A stretch of 64,000 nt of DNA from positions 110,328-174,327 of the forward strand of contig CANGIQ010000003.1 in assembly GCA_947453965.1 (NCBI GenBank), in the 5' to 3' direction. Shown one piece after another: positions 8,278-17,111 of this stretch. Under the pieces are notes generated by a model that saw only the letters and a program-made list of their open reading frames with translations, searched no databases and was not told where the DNA came from. The stretch comes from Comamonadaceae bacterium. GTDB lineage: Bacteria; Pseudomonadota; Gammaproteobacteria; Burkholderiales; Burkholderiaceae_C. The position numbers and the translations under genes were made by a program. The number at the start of each line of letters is the position of its first letter. The stretch's first letter is position 1.

Positions 8278-9578
8278 TGGTGACCATGATTTTTTCATTA
8301 CTACGCTGGGCCCCTCGGACCCGCCTTCTCGCCCTTGCTGGGGCCATGGCGTGCTTGGCGGTCCATGCACAAACAGGGGCCGTCAATGCCACCTCGTCTG
8401 GTCGCGATTTCATCGTCGCGGTCGTCGACGCGGTGCCCATCACCAACCACGAGGTGAACGCACGGGTCGGGCAAATACGCCAGCAGCTGACCCAACAAGG
8501 GCGCAACATACCCGAAGCGGCCTCGTTGCTGCGCGACGCCCTGGAGCGCTTGATCAACGAAAAAGCACAGCTGCAACATGCCAAAGAAACCGGGGTGATG
8601 GTCGACGATGCGGCACTTGAACAAGCCGTCGCGCGCATGGCCGAAGACCCCACAACGGTCAGCACACGCCAACGCCAGGAATTGCGCGAACAACTCACCC
8701 TACAACGCTTGGCCGAACGCAACGTGCCCGCCCGCATCAAGATCAGCGAATCGGACGTTGAGCGAGCCATGCGCGAACGCCAAAACGTCACGATCAATAC
8801 CAACCCCGACATCGAGTTAGGCCACATTTTCATTGCCGTGCCCGAGACCGCCAGCAACGCACAAGTGGTTGAGCTGCAAGCCAAAGCTCAGAATGCGTTG
8901 GATCGCATCAAGCGTGGTGAAGATTTTGGGGCGGTGGCCAAAGAGGTGTCTCAAAGCGCTGAACGCGACAAAGGTGGCTTGATGGGCTTGCGCCCTGCCG
9001 ACCGTTACCCCACTTTGTTTGTCGAGGCCACCCAAGCACTTGCGGTAGGTGAGGTCAGCACGGTCGTGCGCTCCGGCGCAGGTTTTCATATTTTGAAGCT
9101 GGTCTACAAGCGCAACACCAACACCGCGACCATCACGGAAACCCGGGCGCGTCACATCTTGCTACGCCCCAGTGGGCAACTCAGCCAAGTGGCGGCGCGT
9201 GCGCAACTGGCGAACTACAAGCGCGAAATTGAGGCAGGCCGCGCCGACTTTGCCAAACTGGCGCAAGAGCATTCGCAAGACGCGAGTGCGCCAAGCGGTG
9301 GCGATCTAGGCTGGGTCGCGCCTGGCATGTTTGTGCCGGAGTTTGAAGAGGTCATGAACAAACTCCAGCCCGGGCAAATGGCGGACCCCACGGTGTCGCG
9401 TTTTGGCGTTCACCTGATCCAAGTCCTGGCCCGCCGTGAAGCGCCGATCAGCGAACGCGAGTTGCGTGACATGGTGCGCAACAAACTGCGCGAGCAAAAG
9501 TACGAAGAAACCTACCAACTGTGGGCCCAAGAAGTGCGGGGACACGCTTATGTGGAATACCGCGATACGCCGCAATAA
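8277..9578 (+). CDS. surA: Periplasmic peptidyl-prolyl isomerase and chaperone SurA
   Basis: A 433-residue outer-membrane-protein chaperone. The start at ATG 8277 overlaps the lptD stop by one base (TGATG); ATG 8286 is the main alternative and would give a tidier signal peptide (MIFSLLRW). After the signal peptide (cleavage near VHAQ) comes the SurA N-domain (VAVVDAVPITNHEVNARV). Two parvulin domains follow: the first around LGHIFIAVPE with GGLMGLRPADRYP, the second around RARHILLRPSG with GGDLGWVAPGMFVPEFEE. A short C-terminal helix then packs on the N-domain. Length and order agree with the family. Co-localisation with lptD makes sense because LptD is a known SurA client. Confidence 0.93.
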   Translation: MVTMIFSLLRWAPRTRLLALAGAMACLAVHAQTGAVNATSSGRDFIVAVVDAVPITNHEVNARVGQIRQQLTQQGRNIPEAASLLRDALERLINEKAQLQHAKETGVMVDDAALEQAVARMAEDPTTVSTRQRQELREQLTLQRLAERNVPARIKISESDVERAMRERQNVTINTNPDIELGHIFIAVPETASNAQVVELQAKAQNALDRIKRGEDFGAVAKEVSQSAERDKGGLMGLRPADRYPTLFVEATQALAVGEVSTVVRSGAGFHILKLVYKRNTNTATITETRARHILLRPSGQLSQVAARAQLANYKREIEAGRADFAKLAQEHSQDASAPSGGDLGWVAPGMFVPEFEEVMNKLQPGQMADPTVSRFGVHLIQVLARREAPISERELRDMVRNKLREQKYEETYQLWAQEVRGHAYVEYRDTPQ

Positions 9579-9590
9579 GTCGAGAGCACG

Positions 9591-10349
9591 TTGAAACATA
9601 TTGCACGCAAGCGCTTCGGTCAGCATTTTTTAACCGACGGCGCCATCATTGAAGGCATCGTCGACGCCATCAACCCACACCCTGGCGAGCCAGTGGTCGA
9701 GATCGGCCCTGGCCTGGCCGCACTGACGCAGCCTTTGGTCGAACGTCTAGGGCATCTGAATGTCATTGAGTTAGACCGCGATCTGGCCGCTCGGTTGCGC
9801 GAACATCCCCACCTGAACGTGATTGAGTCTGATGTGCTGCGGGTGGACTTCACCCAACTCGCCGCTGAGCTGAACGTACCCAAACTGCGCGTGGTGGGCA
9901 ATTTGCCCTACAACATCTCGTCGCCCATTCTGTTTCACCTGCTCGAACACGTGGCCGTGGTGCAAGACCAGCACTTCATGCTGCAAAAGGAAGTGATCGA
10001 CCGCATGGTGGCGCAGCCCAGCACCAGCGACTACGGTCGACTCAGCGTGATGCTGCAATGGCGCTATGCGATGGAAAACGTGCTGTTTGTGCCGCCAGAA
10101 TCATTCGATCCACCGCCGCGTGTGGACAGCGCGGTAGTGCGCATGGTGCCCTTGGCACAACCACCCCAAATCGATGTCAAGCTGATGGAGAGCATGGTGC
10201 AGGTGGCGTTTAGCCAGCGTCGCAAATTGCTGCGCCACACCCTAGGCCGCTGGTTGGAAGCGCGTCAATTTGCGGGCACCTTTGATGTGCAGCGCCGTGC
10301 GGAAGAAGTGCCCACTGCAGAATACGTGGCTTTGGTGCAAAGCCTTTAG
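9591..10349 (+). CDS. rsmA: 16S rRNA (adenine1518-N6/adenine1519-N6)-dimethyltransferase RsmA (KsgA)
   Basis: A 252-residue methyltransferase that dimethylates two adjacent adenines in helix 45 of 16S rRNA late in 30S assembly. The N-terminus [14 protein letters not shown] is the conserved family start, and it begins with TTG at 9591, with GAGAG at 9582-9586 as ribosome site; no ATG fits. SAM-binding motif I is [15 protein letters not shown], and the catalytic motif IV is GNLPYNIS (residues about 103-110). The length is at the short end of normal (about 255-275). It starts 12 bases after surA and is probably the last gene of the lptD-surA-rsmA operon, ending before a hairpin terminator at 10393. 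Confidence 0.94.
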   Translation: MKHIARKRFGQHFLTDGAIIEGIVDAINPHPGEPVVEIGPGLAALTQPLVERLGHLNVIELDRDLAARLREHPHLNVIESDVLRVDFTQLAAELNVPKLRVVGNLPYNISSPILFHLLEHVAVVQDQHFMLQKEVIDRMVAQPSTSDYGRLSVMLQWRYAMENVLFVPPESFDPPPRVDSAVVRMVPLAQPPQIDVKLMESMVQVAFSQRRKLLRHTLGRWLEARQFAGTFDVQRRAEEVPTAEYVALVQSL

Positions 10350-10392
10350 GTCACGTTGTCAAACATCGCGAAAAACGCATCACCGCACAAGC

Positions 10393-10422
10393 AAAAAGCC
10401 CGTCGATGAAGGGCTTTTTTTT
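10393..10422 (+). terminator. Rho-independent terminator after rsmA, possibly bidirectional
   Basis: A 9-bp perfect stem (10393-10401 with 10411-10419) with a 9-base loop is followed by a T run. It ends the lptD-surA-rsmA operon. The complementary strand also has five T after the stem, so it could serve the convergent barstar-like gene as well. Confidence 0.85.
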
Positions 10423-10458
10423 GGCAAACGGATGTGCGGCTCTTTCACCGCGCCCGTT

Positions 10459-11022
10459 TTAAGCAGCGGTCAACCAGTAACCGGCGTTGAAGGGGCTGCT
10501 CATGCGCAAGGCCATGGGCGACACGTCCACCAGCTTGTCGGTGGGCATTTTTTCGCCTTCTTCCAAACCCTCGATACCGTCCACGTCACTGCTGACGCCG
10601 ACCTTATCGGCCGATGGCGCACGCGCCACGGAGAACGAATAGAAGCAGCGGAACGGTACTTTGCGGTCAGACCAAAAATCAGAGGCTTCGCGGAAGATAT
10701 CGAGCAATTGCTCGCGGGCTTCTTTGTCGAACTTGGCATGTGCAGGAATGTGCTCCAACACCACGATGAAGCCCGGCTGTGGGCCCGACTTGTGCAACAC
10801 ATCGGTCAGGCTGTCAGACAAGGAATCAAAGTTCTTGCTGGCTTGGGCCGCAAAAGTGAACTCTTTGGCGATTAAATCCAAAATGTCTTGTTTGCTCTGA
10901 GTTTGGGCCAGATTGGCATACAAAAAGTGATGACCGAGACCTTGCGCAGCTTCTTGCAGATCTGGCACGCGGAAAGCGCGGATCGATTGGACGATGTTGG
11001 TTTTGACAGTACGCAGTGGCAT
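10459..11022 (-). CDS. Barstar-family (RNase inhibitor-like) protein, extended form
   Basis: A 187-residue protein. Barstar (about 90 residues) binds and blocks the ribonuclease barnase. The similarity is in FLYANLAQTQSKQDILDLIAKEF followed by KNFDSLSDSLTDVL (about residues 60-75), which matches the barstar pattern of a strand, a helix and a conserved N-x-D-x-L-x-D-x-L segment. This is followed by FIVVLEHIPAHAKFD, corresponding to the last barstar strand. The remaining third, with WSDRKVPFRCFYSF and a long acidic tail, is extra and not familiar to me. The start is ATG 11022 (MPLRTVKTNIVQ); an in-frame ATG at 11064 is also possible. No barnase-like gene is adjacent, so a role as antitoxin is not supported here. 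It is separated from maeB by a terminator. Confidence 0.6.
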   Translation of the reverse strand: MPLRTVKTNIVQSIRAFRVPDLQEAAQGLGHHFLYANLAQTQSKQDILDLIAKEFTFAAQASKNFDSLSDSLTDVLHKSGPQPGFIVVLEHIPAHAKFDKEAREQLLDIFREASDFWSDRKVPFRCFYSFSVARAPSADKVGVSSDVDGIEGLEEGEKMPTDKLVDVSPMALRMSSPFNAGYWLTAA

Positions 11023-11112
11023 AGCTATCGCCGTTTCTTTTCTAGGTTTTGTAAGAGAGAACATTCTTCGGGTTAACCCGAAAAATAAAAGCGTAAGTGT
11101 GATCGAAATGCC

Positions 11113-11151
11113 ACAAAAAAGCAAGGGCCCAGCCAAAGAAGGCCAGGCCCT
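11113..11151 (-). terminator. Rho-independent terminator after maeB
   Basis: On the minus strand, 11 base pairs including two G-T pairs (11151-11141 with 11134-11124) enclose a 6-base loop and are followed by a T-rich run at 11120-11115. It lies 46 bases downstream of the maeB stop and upstream of the barstar-like gene. Confidence 0.75.
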
Positions 11152-11196
11152 GAAGGGTTATTAACCTAAAAGACGTAATTAAAGCTGGGTCACGCT

Positions 11197-13506
11197 TCAG
11201 CGAACCGCGCTGGCATCCGCCACGGTCAGGGCGGTCATGTTGACGATGCGGCGCACGGTGGTGCTCGCGGTCAGGATGTGCACAGGCATGGCTGCCCCCA
11301 ACAACACGGGGCCAATTGCAATATTGCCGCCAGCCGCTGTTTTGAGCAGGTTATAGGCAATGTTGGCGGCATCCAAGTTGGGCAAGACCAGCAAATTGGC
11401 ATCGCCCATCAAGGTGGTGTCGGGCATGCTCGCTGCGCGGGCTCGGCCATCCAAAGCCACGTCGCCGTGCATTTCGCCGTCGACTTCGAGCCAAGGCGCT
11501 TTTTGCTTCACCAGGGCCAAGGTCTCGCGCATCTTCACCGCCGTGGGTTGGTTGCTGCTGCCAAAGTTGGAGTGCGACAGCAAAGCCGCCTTGGGGTGGA
11601 TACCAAAACGGCGCATTTCTTCTGCGGCCATGACCGTGATTTCGGCCAATTGCTCGGCCGTGGGGTCATAGTTGATGTGGGTGTCGACCAAAAACACTTG
11701 GCGATCGGGCAACAACAAACCGTTCATGGCGGCATAGGTGCTGACGCCTTTGCGGTGGCCAATGACTTGGTCCACATAGTTCAGGTGAGTCAGAGGTGTG
11801 CTCCAAGTGCCGCAAATCAGGCCATCGACCTCGCCTTTGTGCAGCATCATGGTGCCAATGAGTGACAAACGACGGCGCATGTCGATCTTGGCCAACTGCT
11901 CGGTCACGCCTTTGCGGGCCGTGAGCTTGTAATAGGTTTGCCAGAAATCGCGGTAGCGGTGGTCTTGCTCGACGTTGACCACTTGGTAGTCCACGCCTTC
12001 TTTCAGGCGCAAGCCAAAGTTTTCGATGCGTTGGGCAATCACGGCAGGGCGACCGATCAAGGTGGGCTTGGCCAAACCCTCGTCCACCACGATTTGCACC
12101 GCACGCAACACGCGTTCTTCTTCGCCCTCGGCATAGCACACGCGTTTTTTGGTGGCGCGTTTGGCCGCCGCGTAAATCGGCTTCATGATGGAGCCCGATG
12201 CATACACAAAGCCCTGCAGCTTTTCGATGTAAGCCTCCATGTCTTGGATCGGGCGCATGGCCACGCCGCTGTCGGCCGCGGCTTTGGCCACCGCAGGCGC
12301 GATCTTCATCATCAAGCGTGGATCGAAAGGCTTGGGAATCAGGTACTCGGGGCCAAACACCAGTTTCTCGCCCGCATACGCAGCAGCCACCACTTCGCTC
12401 TGCTCGGCTTGCGCCAATTCGGCAATCGCATAGACGGCTGCGATTTCCATTTCGTCGGTGATGGTGGACGCACCAGCATCCAAAGCACCACGGAAGATGT
12501 AGGGGAAGCACAGGACGTTGTTGACTTGGTTGTGATAGTCGCTGCGGCCGGTGGCAATGATGGCGTCGTCGCGCACCGCTTGCACATCTTCAGGAGAAAT
12601 TTCAGGGTTGGGGTTGGCCAAGGCCAAGATGATGGGCTTGGCCGCCATCTTCTTGACCATGTCTTGCTTGAGCACGCCGCCCGCAGACAGGCCCAAGAAA
12701 ATGTCGGCACCTTCGATGATCTCGCTCAGGGTGCGGGCATCGGTTTTTTGCGCGAACTGGATCTTGTCTTCGTCCATCAACTCGGTGCGGCCTTCGTAGA
12801 CCACGCCAGCCAAGTCGGTGACGTAAATATTGCTGCGCGGCACGCCCATCTTGACCAACAAGCCCAGGCACGCCAAAGCCGCCGCGCCCGCACCGGAGGT
12901 GACGAGCTTGACGTTTTTCAAGTCTTTGCCGGCCACTTTGATGCCGTTCAAAATGGCAGCGCCCACCACGATAGCGGTGCCGTGTTGGTCGTCGTGGAAG
13001 ACCGGAATCTTCATGCGCTCGCGCAATTTACGCTCGACGTAGAAGCAATCGGGTGCCTTGATGTCTTCGAGGTTGATGCCGCCGAATGTGGGCTCTAACG
13101 AGGCAATGATGTCGACCAGCTTGTCGAGGTCTTTCTCGTCGACCTCCAAGTCGAAAACATCAATGCCTGCAAACTTTTTGAACAAAACGCCCTTGCCCTC
13201 CATCACGGGCTTCGACGCCAAGGGACCAATGTCGCCCAGGCCCAACACGGCCGTGCCGTTGGAGATCACGGCCACCAAGTTGCCACGGCTGGTGTACTTG
13301 TAAGCGGCGTTGGGGTCTTTGACGATTTCTTCACAAGGTGCCGCTACGCCTGGGGAATAAGCCAGCGCCAAGTCATGCTGGTTGACCAATTGTTTGGTCG
13401 CATGAATCGCCACTTTGCCGGGTGTGGGGAACTCGTGGTATTCGAGTGCGGCACGGCGTAATTCGGCACGCGCTTCGGCGCTGTTGTGGGAGGGGTTCGA
13501 ACTCAT
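11197..13506 (-). CDS. maeB: NADP-dependent malic enzyme with C-terminal phosphotransacetylase-like domain (MaeB type)
   Basis: A 769-residue bifunctional-looking enzyme that decarboxylates malate to pyruvate with NADP reduction. The malic N-domain spans roughly residues 20-160 ([13 protein letters not shown] near 50). The NAD(P)-binding domain follows, with [18 protein letters not shown] and [16 protein letters not shown]. The C-terminal 330 residues form a phosphotransacetylase-like domain, which in MaeB proteins is usually regulatory and binds acetyl-CoA. The start is ATG 13506 ([11 protein letters not shown]) with an AGGAGAT ribosome site at 13511-13517; the longer frame to 13548 lacks a ribosome site and runs through a hairpin. 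Complete and of normal length. It probably supplies NADPH and pyruvate when cells grow on organic acids. Confidence 0.94.
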   Translation of the reverse strand: MSSNPSHNSAEARAELRRAALEYHEFPTPGKVAIHATKQLVNQHDLALAYSPGVAAPCEEIVKDPNAAYKYTSRGNLVAVISNGTAVLGLGDIGPLASKPVMEGKGVLFKKFAGIDVFDLEVDEKDLDKLVDIIASLEPTFGGINLEDIKAPDCFYVERKLRERMKIPVFHDDQHGTAIVVGAAILNGIKVAGKDLKNVKLVTSGAGAAALACLGLLVKMGVPRSNIYVTDLAGVVYEGRTELMDEDKIQFAQKTDARTLSEIIEGADIFLGLSAGGVLKQDMVKKMAAKPIILALANPNPEISPEDVQAVRDDAIIATGRSDYHNQVNNVLCFPYIFRGALDAGASTITDEMEIAAVYAIAELAQAEQSEVVAAAYAGEKLVFGPEYLIPKPFDPRLMMKIAPAVAKAAADSGVAMRPIQDMEAYIEKLQGFVYASGSIMKPIYAAAKRATKKRVCYAEGEEERVLRAVQIVVDEGLAKPTLIGRPAVIAQRIENFGLRLKEGVDYQVVNVEQDHRYRDFWQTYYKLTARKGVTEQLAKIDMRRRLSLIGTMMLHKGEVDGLICGTWSTPLTHLNYVDQVIGHRKGVSTYAAMNGLLLPDRQVFLVDTHINYDPTAEQLAEITVMAAEEMRRFGIHPKAALLSHSNFGSSNQPTAVKMRETLALVKQKAPWLEVDGEMHGDVALDGRARAASMPDTTLMGDANLLVLPNLDAANIAYNLLKTAAGGNIAIGPVLLGAAMPVHILTASTTVRRIVNMTALTVADASAVR

Positions 13507-13526
13507 TGAAATCTCCTGATTGTGCA

Positions 13527-13560
13527 AAGGGCAGTTGCTTGATGGCAAGCAACTGCCCTT
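13527..13560 (-). repeat. Strong 15-bp hairpin just upstream of the maeB ribosome site
   Basis: A perfect inverted repeat: 13527-13541 pairs with 13546-13560 around a 4-base loop. On the minus strand it lies between the rubredoxin stop (13684) and the maeB ribosome site, about 10 bases before it. The following T run is weak (three T). It could be the rubrerythrin/rubredoxin terminator or a maeB leader structure; the sequence alone does not decide. Confidence 0.6.
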
Positions 13561-13683
13561 GTTGGTAATTTCATTTTAGGCCCAGCGACTTGGCGCCTGA
13601 TGCGTGGATGCACCTACGCAAGTGGCTTTGCTTTTTACTTATTCGCAAAAGCACACTTAAGCGGTCACCCGCATGGCACGTCC

Positions 13684-13863
13684 TTAAAACTCAACCGCCT
13701 CAAAGTCTGCCTTGGCCACGCCGCAGTCCGGGCAAGCCCAGTCTTCGGGCACGTCGGCCCACTTGGTGCCTGGGACGATGCCGTCTTCAGGACGACCCAC
13801 CTCTTCGCTGTAAACAAAACCGCAAACGATGCAGATGAAAGATTTGAAATTCGCGTTGCTCAT
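13684..13863 (-). CDS. Rubredoxin
   Basis: A 59-residue rubredoxin with a single iron held by four cysteines in two motifs: CIVCG (Cys11 and Cys14) and CPDCG (Cys44 and Cys47). Between them are the conserved FVYSEEVG and [17 protein letters not shown] segments. The start is ATG 13863, behind AAGGAA. It lies 38 bases downstream of rubrerythrin on the same strand and is almost certainly cotranscribed. Its probable job is to pass electrons to rubrerythrin, which here lacks its own rubredoxin domain, for peroxide reduction in the cytoplasm. Confidence 0.93.
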   Translation of the reverse strand: MSNANFKSFICIVCGFVYSEEVGRPEDGIVPGTKWADVPEDWACPDCGVAKADFEAVEF

Positions 13864-13901
13864 GATGTGTTCCTTTGTTCATTCAATTCATAGAAATGGG
13901 C

Positions 13902-14390
13902 TTAGGCCGCAGCTTTGACTTTGTCGAGCTGGGCTTGGTAGTGGTTGGCGTGGCGCTCTTCGACTTTGGCCAAGGCGGCAAAACGTTTTTGCGCTTTCTC
14001 TAAGGTGGCCTTGAATTGCGCAGCGTGTACCTTGGACTCTTCGATTTGTTCATCCATCTCAACCACAGCGGCGGCATTGCCTTCGGCTTCTGCGGTTTTG
14101 CGGAAGGTGGGGTACATCTCGGTGTACTCATACGTTTCGCCGTCGATGGCAATTTGCAAGGCCTTGGCCGGTGTCATGCTGGCCTTGGGATAGAGCAAGT
14201 CAAGGTGGCCAAAGGCGTGCATGACTTCTTGGTCTGCCGTTTCTTCAAAAGCGCGGGCCGTTTCTTCCTCACCCATTTCACGGGCCAACTTGGCGAAGTA
14301 GCGGTACTTGATGTGCGCCATCGACTCGCCCGCAAAGGCGGCTTCGAGATTGGCCATGGTTTTGATTTCGGGGCGGGTGGCTGCAGTCAT
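13902..14390 (-). CDS. Rubrerythrin (diiron peroxidase) without a rubredoxin domain
   Basis: A 162-residue ferritin-like diiron protein. Expected iron ligands are visible: Glu in LEAAFAGES (near residue 17), EEETARAFEETADQEVMHA (EExADQExxHA motif), ETYEYTEMYP, and a last E-x-x-H in KVEERHANHY. Classical rubrerythrin carries a C-terminal rubredoxin of about 45 residues; here the protein stops after the four-helix bundle and the rubredoxin is a separate downstream gene. The start at ATG 14390 is preceded by GAAGGAG. A promoter-like region with palindromes lies directly upstream, consistent with oxidative-stress control, which is inference. Function: reduction of hydrogen peroxide. Confidence 0.9.
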   Translation of the reverse strand: MTAATRPEIKTMANLEAAFAGESMAHIKYRYFAKLAREMGEEETARAFEETADQEVMHAFGHLDLLYPKASMTPAKALQIAIDGETYEYTEMYPTFRKTAEAEGNAAAVVEMDEQIEESKVHAAQFKATLEKAQKRFAALAKVEERHANHYQAQLDKVKAAA

Positions 14391-14432
14391 GTGGAACTCC
14401 TTCAGTTAACGAAATTAATCGGGACAGGAGGA

Positions 14433-14495
14433 ATGATAGGTTCAATCAATTGATTTGACCAATTGAGATTTTCTAAGTCATTGATAGAGGCTATC
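14433..14495 (-). promoter_or_regulatory. Candidate promoter and palindromes upstream of rubrerythrin
   Basis: On the minus strand a TTGGTC hexamer (14462-14457) and a TATCAT hexamer (14438-14433) are 18 bases apart, a good sigma-70 layout 43 bases before the rubrerythrin ATG. The spacer carries the palindrome ATCAATTGAT (14445-14454). Further upstream, GATAG-AGG-CTATC (14483-14495) resembles the half-sites used by OxyR-type regulators, but its spacing is short, so no regulator is claimed. Confidence 0.4.
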
Positions 14496-14562
14496 GCATG
14501 GGCGCTCCTGTTCCCCACCGTGGGGCAGTCATTTCGGCCGGGGTTCTCTTGCTTTGGCGGTC

Positions 14563-14648
14563 GCTTGGCGGTGATGCGGTGCGCGCTAGGGCTCACTGTC
14601 GCTGCGCGCCAGGATATCGCCTACGCGCGCACCGCATCACCGCCAAGC
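14563..14648. repeat. Long inverted repeat, about 28-bp arms
   Basis: The arms 14563-14590 and 14620-14648 are complementary except for one inserted base, and enclose a 29-base loop. It lies in the 402-base gene-free stretch 14391-14792, downstream of pepP and upstream of the rubrerythrin promoter. There is no T run, so it is not a standard terminator. No open frame in this stretch looks like a gene. Confidence 0.7.
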
Positions 14649-14694
14649 TAGAGCGTAGAAGTCAAAGGCTGGACCACCTCTTTCGTGCGCACAA

Positions 14695-14774
14695 GAGGTG
14701 TGGGTGGGGTGAGCCCGCCCGACGCAATCGTGACGAAGTCTCTGAGGAGGGCGGGCTCACCCCATCCACACCTC
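14695..14774. repeat. Second long inverted repeat, 26-bp arms with one mismatch
   Basis: The arms 14695-14720 and 14749-14774 are complementary at 25 of 26 positions around a 28-base loop. It begins 18 bases before the end of pepP (minus strand, stop at 14793) on the downstream side, so a transcript leaving pepP would form this hairpin first and the 14563 hairpin second. Both together may end transcription or protect the 3' end. Confidence 0.7.
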
Positions 14775-14792
14775 GCCGCCACGCCAAAGAAA

Positions 14793-16193
14793 TCAACCGC
14801 GCATTAATGCTTCAATTTCAGAAGCAATGACAGGCACCCCGCGCGTGATCAACTCGCAACCACCAGAAGTAACGATGGCATCGTCCTCAATGCGAATGCC
14901 GATGTTCCAAAACGCCTCGGGCACATCGTCTGCAGGTCGCACATACAGACCAGGCTCGATGGTGAGCACCATGCCCTCACGCAAGATGCGGCTGGGGCGG
15001 TTGATGATGGTTTCACCCGAGAGCGGGTCTTTGCGCGTGCTGGTTTCACCCTGCGAGGAAGGCTCTACATAGCTGCCGCAATCGTGCACATCCATGCCCA
15101 GCCAATGGCTGGTGCGGTGCATGTAGAACGGGAAGTAGGCGCGCTTTTCAATCACGTCTTGCACGCTGCCGTGCTTGGACTTGTTCAGCAAACCCAGATC
15201 TAACAATCCTTGCGCCAGCACTTTGACTGTCGCATCGTGCGGGTCTACAAACCGCGCGCCAGCTTTGGTCGCTGCCACTGCCGCGTCTTGGCTGGCAAGG
15301 ACCAGGTTGTAAAGGTCGCGCTGTGGGCCTGTGAATTTGCCGTTGGCGGGGAAGGTGCGGGTAATGTCGCTGGCATAGCCATCCAACTCACAACCGGCAT
15401 CGATCAACACCAACTCGCCATCGCGCACAGGGGCCGCGTCGGCACGGTAGTGCAGCACGCAGGCATTGGCCCCTGCGGCGACGATAGAGGTATAGGCCGG
15501 GAACTGCGAGCCGTGCTGGCGAAATTCGTGCAGCAACTCGGCGTCCAAGTGGTACTCGCGCACATCTTGGCCAGCGCGCAACATGCGGGCGCTGGTTTGC
15601 ATGGCGCGGATATGGGCACGCGCACTGATGGCGCTGGCGCGGCGCATCACGTCTTGTTCGTGCGCGTCTTTGATCAGGCGCATGTCGTCCAGCGGCTCGC
15701 ACACATCGCGTTGCAAAGCCGGGCACTGAACACCAAAGCGCACGCGAGCGCGCACGGCATTGAGCCAAGCATCCACACGTGTTTCCAAACCTTTGTGAGT
15801 GGCAAAGGGGTACCACACCGTGTGCTGGTTCTCCAGCAATTGCGGCAACTGTTTGTCCAGTTCAGCGACCGAAGCGGCGGCATCCACGCCCAAGGCAGCC
15901 ACAGCGGCGTCTGGCCCCAAACGGTAGCCGTCCCAAATTTCGCGTTCCAGATCTTTGGGTTGGCAAAACAAGGTCGTGCGCCCGGTGGCATCAAGCACCA
16001 GCCAGGCATGGGGTTCGGTGAAGCCGGTCAGATAATAAAAATAGCTGTCGTGGCGGTACGGAAAATCGCTGTCACGGTTGCGGGCGCGTTCAGGCGCTGT
16101 GGGAATGATGGCCACGCCACCCTCGCCCAGCTGGGATGCCAAGCGCGCGCGGCGCGCGGCGTAAATGTGGGCATGTGCAATCGCTTGTGTCAT
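14793..16193 (-). CDS. pepP: Xaa-Pro aminopeptidase (aminopeptidase P)
   Basis: A 466-residue M24B metallopeptidase that removes the N-terminal residue when proline is second. The N-terminal AMP_N domain (about 1-150; FPYRHDSYFYYLTGF is the family signature) precedes the pita-bread domain. Metal ligands are visible: DAGCELDGYASDITR gives two Asp, HRTSHWLGMDVHD gives the catalytic and ligand His, TIEPGLYV gives Glu, and GIRIEDD gives the last Glu. Length is normal. It starts 16 bases after murU on the same strand, and the pair is probably one operon. Cytoplasmic, two manganese ions expected. Confidence 0.94.
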   Translation of the reverse strand: MTQAIAHAHIYAARRARLASQLGEGGVAIIPTAPERARNRDSDFPYRHDSYFYYLTGFTEPHAWLVLDATGRTTLFCQPKDLEREIWDGYRLGPDAAVAALGVDAAASVAELDKQLPQLLENQHTVWYPFATHKGLETRVDAWLNAVRARVRFGVQCPALQRDVCEPLDDMRLIKDAHEQDVMRRASAISARAHIRAMQTSARMLRAGQDVREYHLDAELLHEFRQHGSQFPAYTSIVAAGANACVLHYRADAAPVRDGELVLIDAGCELDGYASDITRTFPANGKFTGPQRDLYNLVLASQDAAVAATKAGARFVDPHDATVKVLAQGLLDLGLLNKSKHGSVQDVIEKRAYFPFYMHRTSHWLGMDVHDCGSYVEPSSQGETSTRKDPLSGETIINRPSRILREGMVLTIEPGLYVRPADDVPEAFWNIGIRIEDDAIVTSGGCELITRGVPVIASEIEALMRG

Positions 16194-16209
16194 GTCTTAC
16201 CTTGTGTGT

Positions 16210-16983
16210 TCAGGCGGCGTTGAGTTGCGCCAAGCGCTCTGGGGTGCCCACATCGGTCCACGCGCCGTTGTACAGCGATGCGCTCACCCTGCCATTGTCC
16301 ATGGCGGCGCGCAGCATGGCGGCTAATGGGGCTTTCACGCCCTCAGGGTTGCCTGGGGGAATAGGACACCAAGCCGCTTCGAAGAAAGCACGCTTGTAAA
16401 GCGCGATGGTGCTGAAGGTGTAACGCACGTGTTGTGACGGAGCCTGCTTGGGCAAGTTCAGCGCCAAGCCTTCGCGTGACAAGCCAAAGTCACCGCCAGG
16501 GTTATGTGCAGGGTTGGGCACCAACCAAATGTGGGCCAATTGGGGGCTGGCTGTGAAGCGTGCATAGGCCTCGGGCGCAAACACAAAGTCTGGCGCAAAC
16601 ACATCCCCTGCAGCGACCCAAAACACCTCGGCCAACTGCGGCAGCGCACGCACAATGCCGCCAGCCGTTTCTAAGGCACCGCCGAATTCCACCCCCTCTT
16701 GCGAGTAATGCAAATGCATGGGGGCTTGGCCTGCTGTATCCAGCACAGCGCCAAAGTGCTGGGGAATTTGCGCACCCAACCAAGCGGTGTTGATGACCAA
16801 GTGGCTGACGCCGCCACGTTGCAGGCCTTGCATGGCCCATTGCATCAAGGGCTGGCCACGCACGCGCAACAAGGGCTTAGGCGTTGTGTCGGTCAGCGGA
16901 CGCATGCGTTCACCGCGGCCTGCGGCCAAAAGCAGGGCCGTGGACAGGGGGGCAGAACCGCTAGAAATGAAGCTTTTTGTCAT
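16210..16983 (-). CDS. murU: N-acetylmuramate alpha-1-phosphate uridylyltransferase MurU
   Basis: A 257-residue nucleotidyltransferase. It carries the sugar-nucleotide signature [23 protein letters not shown] (two parts, about residues 16-38) and GDVFAPDF as the metal-binding Asp segment. MurU converts MurNAc-1-phosphate, made by AmgK, to UDP-MurNAc during peptidoglycan recycling. The short length (about 230-260, without a left-handed helix C-domain) fits MurU better than the longer GlmU or glucose-1-phosphate enzymes. ATG 16983 (MTKSFISSG) is chosen; the frame to 17031 has no better start. In Pseudomonas murU follows amgK; here it heads a pair with pepP, 10.5 kb from amgK, and is divergent from tkt. 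Confidence 0.82.
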   Translation of the reverse strand: MTKSFISSGSAPLSTALLLAAGRGERMRPLTDTTPKPLLRVRGQPLMQWAMQGLQRGGVSHLVINTAWLGAQIPQHFGAVLDTAGQAPMHLHYSQEGVEFGGALETAGGIVRALPQLAEVFWVAAGDVFAPDFVFAPEAYARFTASPQLAHIWLVPNPAHNPGGDFGLSREGLALNLPKQAPSQHVRYTFSTIALYKRAFFEAAWCPIPPGNPEGVKAPLAAMLRAAMDNGRVSASLYNGAWTDVGTPERLAQLNAA

Positions 16984-17111
16984 CACGTGGCAGTGTAGCG
17001 AGCCAGGCACGCGCGCGATTTGCGCCATCAACTGTCACGCTTGGTCAGCTTGGGGTAGGCAGGCTCGTTAAAATCGTGGTTTTCCCTCACCCCCCATCGG
17101 AGCCGCCTGAC

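Noticed and set aside
11938..13098. 386-residue plus-strand open frame
   Set aside because: Antisense to maeB, created by third-position GC bias; no recognisable domain.
14498..14830. 110-residue open frame in the gene-free stretch
   Set aside because: It runs through both inverted repeats and into pepP, has no ribosome site and no similarity I recognise.
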